Part shown: positions 1 to 5,316 of the stretch, in pieces
Layout: the number at the start of each line of letters is the position of its first letter
How positions within the stretch are numbered: position 1 is the stretch's first letter
NCBI GenBank assembly: GCA_002842255.1
Contig: PHCM01000116.1
Location: forward strand, 1 to 5,534
Source: Betaproteobacteria bacterium HGW-Betaproteobacteria-2
GTDB taxonomy: Bacteria > Pseudomonadota > Gammaproteobacteria > Burkholderiales > Methylophilaceae
Length of the DNA stretch: 5,534 nucleotides
Reading direction: 5' to 3'
Notes under the pieces: generated by a model
Database searches by the model: none
The model's input: the letters and a program-made list of their open reading frames with translations, nothing else
What the model was told of the DNA's origin: nothing
Position numbers and translations under genes: made by a program

Positions 1-321
1 TACATCGCCGCCGGCGATTAATGCACCCATCATTTCAAAGACGGCGGCTATCACAATGGCACCGCCCATCGTGATGGCTCTGGAGCCGACCGCCGGACCG
101 ACGTTGTTGGCGACATCGTTGGCACCGATGTTCATCGCCATATAGCCACCGATCATCGCCGCCACCACCAGCATCGTGCTTTGCGGTCCGACACCGCCAT
201 TGGCGAGCGCGGTGTAAAGCATGATGCTGACGATGAAGAGCAGGCCGATGCCCAGTCTGGACGACTCGCGTGTCCCCTTCTTGGTTGCGCGTTCGATCTC
301 GGTAAAATTCTTGAGCTTCAT
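1..321 (-). CDS. pit: PiT-family inorganic phosphate transporter, N-terminal part (cut by window edge)
   Basis: This reads as the first 107 codons of a low-affinity phosphate permease of the PiT (PHO4) family, an inner-membrane carrier that imports phosphate or metal-phosphate using an ion gradient. I translated it by hand from the ATG at 321-319; the frame stays open to the left edge. After a charged cytoplasmic start (about residues 1-22, rich in K, R and E) come hydrophobic segments at about 24-40, 49-64 and 83-103. Between the last two lies GANDVANN (residues 66-73), the family signature loop containing the conserved Asn-Asp pair. An AGGA ribosome site sits six bases before the ATG. No DUF47/PhoU-like gene precedes it, although many bacteria pair one with pit; here the upstream neighbour is the divergent pqqA. 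The rest of the protein lies outside the window, so substrate details and intactness cannot be judged. Confidence 0.93.
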   Translation of the reverse strand, partial: MKLKNFTEIERATKKGTRESSRLGIGLLFIVSIMLYTALANGGVGPQSTMLVVAAMIGGYMAMNIGANDVANNVGPAVGSRAITMGGAIVIAAVFEMMGALIAGGDV

Positions 322-382
322 GAAAGTCCTGCTATCAAATATTCATCATTGCATTAATAAACAGCCCGTTAGCGGCGGTGCC

Positions 383-391
383 ATCATACCA
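383..391 (-). promoter_or_regulatory. Candidate extended -10 promoter for pit
   Basis: Read on the minus strand this is TGGTATGAT: an extended TGn followed by TATGAT, which matches five of six bases of the -10 consensus. The predicted start is near 376, giving a leader of about 55 bases before the pit ATG. The hexamer 17 bases upstream (GGCAGG) is a poor -35, as expected for a promoter that depends on an activator. The phased repeats at 396-439 fall at about -20 to -63 relative to that start, where an activator would sit. This is inferred from sequence match only. Confidence 0.4.
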
Positions 392-395
392 AAAT

Positions 396-439
396 TTTTC
401 ATATCCCTGCCTTATTAATGTCACATGGATGTCATATCC
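396..439 (+). promoter_or_regulatory. 11-bp phased repeat array resembling tandem Pho boxes
   Basis: Four consecutive 11-base units start at 396, 407, 418 and 429: TTTTCATATCC, CTGCCTTATTA, ATGTCACATGG and ATGTCATATCC. The known PhoB box is two 7-base repeats of CTGTCAT separated by 4 AT-rich bases, also an 11-base period. The last two units (418-435) give ATGTCAC-N4-ATGTCAT, matching five and six of seven bases; the first two units are weaker at five of seven each. Every 4-base spacer begins with AT. Phosphate control of the neighbouring pit gene would make sense. However, the repeats point along the plus strand, toward pqqA, opposite to the usual PhoB-box orientation for a pit promoter. The regulator is therefore an inference. 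Confidence 0.4.
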
Positions 440-577
440 GGATGCACATTCAGGCATGGCTGATCCAATCCAATGCCCCAGGCAGCCGCAATGTCAAGGA
501 ATGCGAAAATTCCCTAATGAAAATCATGAGACGAGATTCATGGTATACACGGTATCGACGCCACAGTTATCAGCGCA

Positions 578-608
578 GTATGCAGTCATACCAACAAACC
601 ATTGTTGG
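578..608 (+). promoter_or_regulatory. Two adjacent small hairpins in the pqqA leader
   Basis: Two perfect inverted repeats lie back to back. GTATG (578-582) pairs with CATAC (587-591) around a CAGT loop, and CCAACAA (591-597) pairs with TTGTTGG (602-608) around an ACCA loop. They share base 591, so in RNA they may compete at that point. The second ends 13 bases before the pqqA AGGAG. They could be operator half-sites for a dimeric repressor, or RNA stems that stabilise or tune a short, highly expressed message. Nothing in the sequence decides between these, and neither stem is followed by a T-run, so they are not terminators. Confidence 0.4.
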
Positions 609-621
609 AATTACAAATAAC

Positions 622-626
622 AGGAG
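622..626 (+). promoter_or_regulatory. pqqA ribosome binding site
   Basis: AGGAG lies seven bases before the ATG at 634, close to ideal spacing. It fixes the pqqA start even though the same frame is open far upstream. Confidence 0.85.
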
Positions 627-633
627 ATTTATC

Positions 634-705
634 ATGTGGACAAAACCAGCTGCTACTGAAATGCGTTTCGGCTTTGAAGTAACGATGTACGTTTGTAACC
701 GTTAA
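634..705 (+). CDS. pqqA: PqqA, peptide precursor of the cofactor PQQ
   Basis: This 23-residue gene product is the ribosomal substrate from which pyrroloquinoline quinone is built. In the known pathway the radical-SAM enzyme PqqE, with chaperone PqqD, cross-links a conserved Glu to a Tyr four residues later; the fused pair is then excised and oxidised, with PqqB and PqqC in later steps. Here these residues are E15 and Y19 inside GFEVTMY (13-19). The start MWTKPA and the end CNR also fit short PqqA peptides, whose usual size is 22-29 residues. C21 is an extra potentially reactive residue next to the core. A strong AGGAG supports the start. The gene is alone: pit diverges upstream, and a terminator and the convergent gpsA follow, so pqqBCDE must be encoded elsewhere. 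PQQ serves periplasmic methanol, glucose or alcohol dehydrogenases. Confidence 0.95.
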   Translation: MWTKPAATEMRFGFEVTMYVCNR

Positions 706-725
706 TTCAAACCACACAAAGTTAT

Positions 726-757
726 ATAAAAAAGGCACCCGCGGGTGCCTTTTTTAT
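726..757. terminator. Bidirectional rho-independent terminator between pqqA and gpsA
   Basis: This is a perfect 14-bp inverted repeat. GGCACC (734-739) and GGTGCC (744-749) pair around a CGCG loop, flanked by six A's on the left (728-733) and six T's on the right (750-755). Because both arms carry the run, the transcript of either strand ends in a GC stem plus U-tract. It lies 20 bases after the pqqA stop and about 30 bases after the gpsA stop on the other strand, so it suits both convergent genes. Confidence 0.93.
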
Positions 758-787
758 TGCATATCGCATCCTGACAGCTGCCAGCCG

Positions 788-1780
788 CTAAACCGATTCC
801 GGCTTTTGTTCCCTACTCAGCAAATTCTCCACTGCAACACGCGGAGACTGCCCATGCGACAACACCTGATTCACTTCGCAGGTAATCGGCATCTCCACAC
901 ACAGTTCTGCAGCCCGCTTGTGAACCTCGCGTGCAGTGTGCACGCCTTCAGCTACATGGCCCAACTGCTGCAGGATTTCATCGAGCGTTTGCCCTTTGGC
1001 CAAGCGCAGGCCGACTTCGCGGTTGCGCGAATACTCGCCGGTGCAAGTCAGTATCAAGTCCCCTGCCCCAGTCAAACCCATGAAGGTTTCCTTGTTGCCG
1101 CCGAGCGCCATGCCGAAACGCGTCATTTCCGCCAAGCCACGGGTAATCAGCGCGGCGCGGGCATTACTGCCGAACTGCATGCCGTCACTGATGCCGGCCG
1201 CAATCGCCATGACATTCTTGATGGCGCCTCCAACCGAGACACCGATGACGTCATGGCTGGTATAGACCCGCAGATTACCGCCATGCACCAACACACCGGC
1301 TTCAGCGGCCAGCGACTCGCTGCCGGAGGCAATGGTGACGGCAGTAGGCAAGCCACGTGCCAATTCAACAGCAAAACTCGGGCCGGAAAGCACACCCCAG
1401 CGCTGGCCGTCACCCAGTTCTTCCTGTGCGACTTCATACGGCAGTTTGGCAGTTGCCGGCTCCAAGCCCTTGGAGGCCCAGACCAGCGGCGCCTTGCTGC
1501 CGATGTTTTTGATATCACGCAGTATCTGTCGAAAGCCGGCGCTTGGAACGACGGAAACAATCAGGTCGACATTGTGCAATGACGCTGCCAGATCATGTCC
1601 GACTGTGAGATTCTGATTAAAAGGGAATTCGCCGAGATACTGGAGATTGCAGCCGGCAGCCTGCATTTCGGCCGCACGTTCGGCATTGTGCATCCAGAGC
1701 GCGACCTGATGGCGCTGGCTGAGTTGTATGGCAAGCGCTGTACCCCACGCACCTGCTCCAAGAACGGCTATTTTTTTCAA
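788..1780 (-). CDS. gpsA: Glycerol-3-phosphate dehydrogenase [NAD(P)+]
   Basis: This cytoplasmic enzyme reduces dihydroxyacetone phosphate to sn-glycerol 3-phosphate, the backbone for phospholipid synthesis. The 330-residue product has the normal family length. An N-terminal Rossmann fold shows the nucleotide-binding loop GAGAWG (8-13). The catalytic region follows: WASKG with K104, SGPSFA (132-137), GGAIKNVMAIAAG (184-196) with the expected catalytic K188, GAGD with D241, and SRNR (251-254). The start is TTG at 1780-1778; no in-frame ATG precedes the Rossmann loop, and AAGAG lies six bases upstream. The preceding gene, the SH3 protein, ends 83 bases earlier, and I see no strong promoter in that gap, so read-through from the cluster is likely. 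In E. coli gpsA also follows secB, but there cysE comes next; here the bidirectional terminator closes the cluster. Confidence 0.97.
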   Translation of the reverse strand: MKKIAVLGAGAWGTALAIQLSQRHQVALWMHNAERAAEMQAAGCNLQYLGEFPFNQNLTVGHDLAASLHNVDLIVSVVPSAGFRQILRDIKNIGSKAPLVWASKGLEPATAKLPYEVAQEELGDGQRWGVLSGPSFAVELARGLPTAVTIASGSESLAAEAGVLVHGGNLRVYTSHDVIGVSVGGAIKNVMAIAAGISDGMQFGSNARAALITRGLAEMTRFGMALGGNKETFMGLTGAGDLILTCTGEYSRNREVGLRLAKGQTLDEILQQLGHVAEGVHTAREVHKRAAELCVEMPITCEVNQVLSHGQSPRVAVENLLSREQKPESV

Positions 1781-1863
1781 TGCAAACTCTTGTCCGGTCT
1801 GGTTAACACTTGGGTAAAGCCACTTGCATTTGAGTATGGACCTGCACTGTCATGGCAAAACGA

Positions 1864-2310
1864 TCATAGTCCCCAGACGCCGGTCGCCTGAACATAGCCC
1901 GTCAGCCCGTCACGATGCTTGACCTTGACCCAACCACCAGCTGCAGTTTCGATGTAATCCAGCACGACATCCTTTTGCAATTGCGAGACGACAGCCGCAT
2001 TGGCGTCGGCGGACTGGTACATGGACACAATATCCTTCACCACGATCACGGTGCGGTTGGGACTGAGGTTTTTGGCTTCCACCCAAGTCAATGTACCCTG
2101 GTTATCACGCACCTTCACCCAATCGCCCAAGTTGACGATGATTTCGACCGGATAACCCTGCCACAGCAGATAAAGCTTTTTAGCCTGTGCCGAGGGCGCA
2201 TCAAACAGCACCGCCTTGGGTACAGCGATCGAACGAAAATCCATGGCTGATGCCAGCATTGGCACCAGCACCAGAGTCAAACCAACCGCAAGTTTTTTGA
2301 AGGCAGCCAC
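1864..2310 (-). CDS. Secreted protein with two bacterial SH3-type repeats
   Basis: The predicted product has 148 residues. Its N-terminus is a typical Sec signal peptide: AAFKK, a hydrophobic stretch at about 8-19, then ASA with cleavage expected after A22. The mature part contains two SH3-like repeats at about 27-83 and 87-146. Their shared core is clear: GDWVKVRDNQGTLTWV (62-77) aligns with GGWVKVKHRDGLTGYV (125-140). Such domains often bind peptidoglycan peptides or protein partners in the periplasm; no catalytic domain or membrane segment follows, so it is probably a binding or scaffold protein. The GTG start lies two bases after the secB stop with no good ribosome site, which suggests translational coupling to secB. 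E. coli has no gene at this spot. The exact role is unknown. Confidence 0.8.
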   Translation of the reverse strand: MAAFKKLAVGLTLVLVPMLASAMDFRSIAVPKAVLFDAPSAQAKKLYLLWQGYPVEIIVNLGDWVKVRDNQGTLTWVEAKNLSPNRTVIVVKDIVSMYQSADANAAVVSQLQKDVVLDYIETAAGGWVKVKHRDGLTGYVQATGVWGL

Positions 2311-2312
2311 TT

Positions 2313-2801
2313 TTAGTGTGTGCTGGCGCCTTGAGCTTCAGCTGCAGCGGCTTGCTGCTGCTTCTGTTGCAGGTAAAGCGCTTCAAAATTGATCGGATTG
2401 AGCAATACCGGCGGGAAACCTGCACGCACGACGAGGTCGGAAACGGCTTCGCGAGCGTAAGGGAACAGGATGTTCGGGCAGGTCACTGCCAGCAGACCTT
2501 CCAGATTCTCTTCCGGAATGTTGCGGGCCTGGAAAATACCGGCTTGTGCGACTTCAACCAGGAATACAGTCTTGTCTTCGATCTTGGAGGTAACGGTGAC
2601 AGTGATGGTTACGTCGAACAGACCTTCTTCCAGCTTCTTGGCGGAGTTGCTTAGCTCGATACCGACCTGTGGCGTTTCGCGCTGCAGGAAGACTTCTGGT
2701 GCATTTGGAATCTCGAGGGACATATCCTTGACATAGACCTTCTCGATGCCGAAAACGGCTTCCTGTTGTTGCTGTGCTGCTGCTTGGTTCTCTTCTGCCA
2801 T
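2313..2801 (-). CDS. secB: Protein-export chaperone SecB
   Basis: SecB is a cytosolic tetrameric chaperone that keeps preproteins unfolded and passes them to SecA at the Sec translocon. The 162-residue product is of usual length, and conserved blocks run throughout: [13 protein letters not shown] (23-35), the beta-strand core [10 protein letters not shown] (61-70), [12 protein letters not shown] (79-90), [11 protein letters not shown] (108-118) and [16 protein letters not shown] (128-143). Both ends are low complexity and Gln/Ala-rich (Q10-Q13 and 145-156), as in many proteobacterial SecBs. The ATG is preceded by AGGA at six bases. A 143-base gap separates it from grxC upstream and holds a fair promoter, so secB can probably be transcribed independently as well as by read-through. 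The SH3 protein, itself a likely Sec substrate, follows after two bases. Confidence 0.97.
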   Translation of the reverse strand: MAEENQAAAQQQQEAVFGIEKVYVKDMSLEIPNAPEVFLQRETPQVGIELSNSAKKLEEGLFDVTITVTVTSKIEDKTVFLVEVAQAGIFQARNIPEENLEGLLAVTCPNILFPYAREAVSDLVVRAGFPPVLLNPINFEALYLQQKQQQAAAAEAQGASTH

Positions 2802-2884
2802 GACAATTCCTATTTACGCACACTGGGTGCTGAGTTAAACGACTCCGGTCAAATTTCGGTAAGCCGCAGAAAAATTAATCCGTT

Positions 2885-2913
2885 ATTCTATCTTCTTATG
2901 CTGCGCTTTTGAA
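2885..2913 (-). promoter_or_regulatory. Candidate sigma-70 promoter for secB
   Basis: On the minus strand, TTCAAA (2913-2908, four of six -35 bases) is followed after exactly 17 bases by TAGAAT (2890-2885, five of six -10 bases). Transcription would start near 2878, leaving a leader of about 77 bases before the secB ATG. It sits in the largest gap of the minus-strand cluster, which supports an internal promoter. The evidence is sequence match only. Confidence 0.45.
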
Positions 2914-2944
2914 ACTGCACCATTATGCAGACGTCGAAAGCCTG

Positions 2945-3199
2945 CTATCCGGCCAGTAGCGGATCAAGGCCGCCAGCCAGATCCAGCGCGCGCAGGTCAT
3001 CAAATCCGCCGATATGGCAGTCGTCGATATAAATCTGCGGCACGGTCCGGCGGCCGGTCTTTTCCATCATGATGACGCGCTGCTCCGGTTCCAGATCGAC
3101 GCGAATCTTGTTGACGGTCACGCCCTTGTTCGCCAGCAAGCGCTCTGCGTTCATGCAATAAGGGCAGTAGGCGCTGGTATACATGACGACATTGGCCAC
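2945..3199 (-). CDS. grxC: Glutaredoxin 3
   Basis: This small cytosolic thiol-disulfide oxidoreductase uses glutathione to reduce protein disulfides and glutathione mixed disulfides. The 84-residue product is a full thioredoxin-like fold of typical glutaredoxin length. It shows the dithiol active site CPYC (12-15), the cis-proline loop TVPQIYI (52-58, P54) and the glutathione-binding GGFDDL (64-69), ending in GGLDPLL as E. coli GrxC does. The GTG start at 3199 gives MANVVMYTS, which aligns with E. coli MANVEIYTK. It has AAGGG six bases upstream, inside the end of the rhodanese gene, whose stop lies two bases before this start; the two are almost certainly co-transcribed. C61 is an additional cysteine. 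Confidence 0.96.
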   Translation of the reverse strand: MANVVMYTSAYCPYCMNAERLLANKGVTVNKIRVDLEPEQRVIMMEKTGRRTVPQIYIDDCHIGGFDDLRALDLAGGLDPLLAG

Positions 3200-3201
3200 G
3201 A

Positions 3202-3615
3202 TCAGCCCTTCACGACCGGCAGTTTGGCTGCGATCCAGGCATTCAGCCCGCCCTGCAGATTATGCAGCTTGGTGAACTCATGTTTGCGCAGGATATCGCA
3301 GGCCTTGAGCGAACGGACGCCGGCCTGACAATTGACCAGGATCGGCTTGTCCTTGAATTTTTCCAGCTCCTTGATACGCTCGCCCAGCTTGGCCAAGGGA
3401 ATATGCTTGGCATCGGTAATATGGCCGCTGGCGAACTCGGCATCTTCACGCACATCGAGCACCAGAGGATTATTGCGATTAATCAGAATCACCGCTTCGT
3501 TCGGCGCCAGATTAACAGCACCGCCAGAACCACCGCGCAGCATCGGCCAGACCAACATGAGGCCTGAACCTACGGCCAGACCAATCAGTAATGCATTATT
3601 TGTAATGAACTCCAC
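3202..3615 (-). CDS. Membrane-anchored single-domain rhodanese (YibN-like)
   Basis: The product from GTG 3615 has 137 residues. One hydrophobic segment (about 8-26, IGLAVGSGLMLVW) anchors the N-terminus, followed by a rhodanese domain at about 35-135. The domain shows LDVRE (53-57), GHI (64-66) and the active-site loop CQAGVRS (96-102), where C96 would carry persulfide sulfur; it ends in NLQGGLNAW. E. coli yibN occupies the same place upstream of grxC and has the same architecture. I chose GTG 3615 because AAGGGG lies six bases before it; an in-frame TTG at 3630 would place that ribosome site inside the gene and add only five unusual residues. The physiological sulfur donor and acceptor are not known. 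It appears to be the first gene of the cluster. Confidence 0.92.
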   Translation of the reverse strand: MEFITNNALLIGLAVGSGLMLVWPMLRGGSGGAVNLAPNEAVILINRNNPLVLDVREDAEFASGHITDAKHIPLAKLGERIKELEKFKDKPILVNCQAGVRSLKACDILRKHEFTKLHNLQGGLNAWIAAKLPVVKG

Positions 3616-3621
3616 ACCACA

Positions 3622-3627
3622 CCCCTT
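3622..3627 (-). promoter_or_regulatory. Ribosome binding site that sets the rhodanese start
   Basis: On the minus strand AAGGGG (3627-3622) is six bases upstream of GTG 3615. It favours that start over the in-frame TTG at 3630, which has no comparable site. Confidence 0.7.
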
Positions 3628-3658
3628 CAATTAACTAGCAAACAGTCCGACATTATCG

Positions 3659-3688
3659 ACTATATTGGACAAAAAGCGTTGAATTCAA
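3659..3688 (-). promoter_or_regulatory. Candidate promoter for the rhodanese-grxC cluster
   Basis: On the minus strand, TTGAAT (3688-3683, four of six) and TATAGT (3664-3659, five of six) are separated by 18 bases. The start would be near 3652, about 37 bases before the rhodanese GTG. The -35 lies inside a perfect 10-bp palindrome, TTGAATTCAA (3679-3688). A second -10-like GATAAT lies a few bases downstream but has no matching -35. Confidence 0.5.
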
Positions 3689-3720
3689 GCCGGGATTCGC
3701 GGTCTTTCCCTCGCTAGGAA

Positions 3721-3726
3721 TATAAT
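3721..3726 (+). promoter_or_regulatory. Consensus -10 element for gpmI
   Basis: TATAAT matches the -10 consensus exactly. It would start transcription near 3733, about 33 bases before the gpmI ATG. The hexamers 16-18 bases upstream do not resemble a -35, so the promoter may be weak or activator-assisted. With this start site the in-frame TTG at 3736 would leave almost no leader, which favours the ATG at 3766. Confidence 0.45.
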
Positions 3727-3765
3727 ACAATCACTTTGATACCTGAAAAGCGCACGTCCGACATC

Positions 3766-5310
3766 ATGAACCCTACTCCTGTGATTCTTTTGATTCTTGA
3801 TGGTTTCGGCTATCGGGAAGAAGCCGCCGACAACGCCATTGCCCAAGCCAAAAAACCTAATTGGGACAAGCTCTGGGCGTCTTATCCGCATACGCTGATC
3901 AATGCCTCGGAACATTATGTCGGCCTGCCAGACGGCCAGATGGGCAATTCCGAAGTCGGCCACCTGAACATAGGCGCAGGTCGCGTGGTGTATCAGGATT
4001 TCGAACGCATTAACCAATCGATCAAATCCGGCGAATTCTTCCAGATTCCGGCGCTGGTCAACGCCATCGACCAACTGAAAGCCAGCGGCAAGGCCCTGCA
4101 TATCTTCGGGCTGCTATCCGACGGCGGCGTCCACAGCCATCAGGACCACATCCACGCCATGCTGGAGATGGCGGTCAAGCGCGGCCTCAAGAAAGTCTAC
4201 GTGCATGCGTTCCTCGACGGCCGCGACACGCCACCGGTCAGCGCCGGCCCTTACATCGAAAAACTGGAGGCCCATATTGCCGCGCTCGGCGCCGGCAAGA
4301 TCGCCTCGATCTGCGGCCGCTTCTATGCCATGGACCGCGACAAACGCTGGCCGCGTGTGGAAGCCGCCTACGACCTCATTACCGAAGGCATCAGCGAATA
4401 TCGCGCCAGCACCGCCAGCGAAGGCCTGCAGGCTGCCTATGCCCGCGATGAGCATGACGAGTTCGTCAAAGCCACCGTCATTGCCGCCCCCGGCGAAACA
4501 CCTGCGCAACTGGAGGACGGCGACATCATCGTGCAGATGAATTTCCGCTCCGACCGGGCACGCCAATTGACCCATGCGCTGCTGGCAGAAAACTTCGACG
4601 GCTTTCACCGCCGCCATGTGCGCAAGCTGGCCGGCTATTTCACACTGACCCTGCACGACAAGAACGAAGCGGCAGCCATGCCGATCTTCCCGCCGTTCGA
4701 AGTCAACAACACCTTCGGCGAATATCTCGCCAGCCTCGGCATGAAGCAGCTACGGATTGCCGAGACCGAGAAATACCCGCACGTCACTTTCTTCTTCAAC
4801 GGCGGCGAGGAACTGGTGTTCAAAGGCGAAGACCGCATTCTGGTGCCGTCGCCGCAGGTCGCCACCTATGACCTGCAGCCGGAGATGAGCGCCCATCAAC
4901 TCACCGACCGGCTGGAAGAAGCCATCCTCAGCAAACAGTATCAGGCCATCATCTGCAATTACGCCAATTGCGACATGGTCGGCCATTCCGGCATTCTCGA
5001 AGCCGCCATCAAGGCGGTGGAAGCGGTGGACACATCCATCGGCCGCATCGTCGCCGCGGCACAACAGACCGGCGCCGAGGTCATCATCACAGCCGATCAC
5101 GGCAATGTCGAGATGATGATGGACAACATCAATCACCAGCCGCATACCCAGCACACGACCAATCTGGTGCCGCTGGTCTATATCGGCCGCAAGGCAAAGC
5201 TGGCAGAAACCGGCGCCCTGTCCGACATCGCACCGACGCTGTTGAAAATGATGGGCGTACCGCAACCGGCCGAAATGACCGGCAAGCCGCTGGTCGAATT
5301 CATCGCCTGA
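3766..5310 (+). CDS. gpmI: 2,3-bisphosphoglycerate-independent phosphoglycerate mutase
   Basis: This cytoplasmic enzyme interconverts 3- and 2-phosphoglycerate in glycolysis and gluconeogenesis, using two metal ions (Mn2+ in most bacteria) and a phosphoserine intermediate. The 514-residue product has the standard length. The phosphatase-like domain is split: it opens with LDGFG (D12) and GNSEVGH (60-66, nucleophile S62). The inserted transferase domain (about 80-310) has SDGGVHSH (H123), DGRD (151-154), R185, R191 and RSDR (261-264). The second half brings K336, CDMVGHSG (D403, H407), TADHGN (D444, H445) and H463. ATG 3766 begins MNPTPVILLILDGFG, as in homologues, though no strong ribosome site precedes it. 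The envC-like gene follows after six bases, as in E. coli, so the two are probably one operon. Confidence 0.97.
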   Translation: MNPTPVILLILDGFGYREEAADNAIAQAKKPNWDKLWASYPHTLINASEHYVGLPDGQMGNSEVGHLNIGAGRVVYQDFERINQSIKSGEFFQIPALVNAIDQLKASGKALHIFGLLSDGGVHSHQDHIHAMLEMAVKRGLKKVYVHAFLDGRDTPPVSAGPYIEKLEAHIAALGAGKIASICGRFYAMDRDKRWPRVEAAYDLITEGISEYRASTASEGLQAAYARDEHDEFVKATVIAAPGETPAQLEDGDIIVQMNFRSDRARQLTHALLAENFDGFHRRHVRKLAGYFTLTLHDKNEAAAMPIFPPFEVNNTFGEYLASLGMKQLRIAETEKYPHVTFFFNGGEELVFKGEDRILVPSPQVATYDLQPEMSAHQLTDRLEEAILSKQYQAIICNYANCDMVGHSGILEAAIKAVEAVDTSIGRIVAAAQQTGAEVIITADHGNVEMMMDNINHQPHTQHTTNLVPLVYIGRKAKLAETGALSDIAPTLLKMMGVPQPAEMTGKPLVEFIA

Positions 5311-5316
5311 TTGAAC

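Larger units (their letters stand above)
322..633. other. Noncoding divergent region between pit and pqqA
   Basis: These 312 bases hold no credible gene. The region is AT-richer than the coding DNA around it. From left to right it carries the pit ribosome site, a candidate pit -10 element (383-391), an 11-bp-phased repeat array (396-439), a small inverted repeat GGAAT-N6-ATTCC (498-513), two adjacent hairpins (578-608) and the pqqA ribosome site. The best pqqA promoter candidate is an extended -10, TGGTATACA at 541-549, but no good -35 lies at the right distance, so the pqqA start site is unresolved. The span could also hide a small RNA, but I see no terminator inside it to support one. Confidence 0.7.

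Noticed and set aside
498..513. GGAAT-N6-ATTCC inverted repeat upstream of pqqA
   Set aside because: A five-base stem with a six-base loop occurs often by chance in 300 bases, and nothing else marks this site.
418..633. Open reading frame continuing upstream in the same frame as pqqA, which would make a 95-residue protein
   Set aside because: The upstream part has no family resemblance and crosses the repeat array and hairpins. The AGGAG at 622-626 and the normal PqqA length both point to the ATG at 634.
806..1582. Long plus-strand open frame opposite gpsA
   Set aside because: It lies entirely within gpsA on the other strand, shows no recognisable motif, and is expected from the codon bias of the real gene.
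2915..2930. Inverted repeat CTGCA-N6-TGCAG after grxC as a terminator
   Set aside because: The stem is only five base pairs and is followed by TTTC then A's rather than a T-run. At most it is a weak pause, and it overlaps the edge of the proposed secB promoter region.
3736..3765. Upstream TTG start for gpmI
   Set aside because: It adds ten residues not expected in the family, lies only a few bases from the predicted transcript start, and ATG 3766 gives the canonical MNPTPVILLILDGFG beginning.
4114..4656. Minus-strand open frame opposite central gpmI
   Set aside because: It is an antisense shadow of a strongly conserved enzyme, with no motif or ribosome site of its own.
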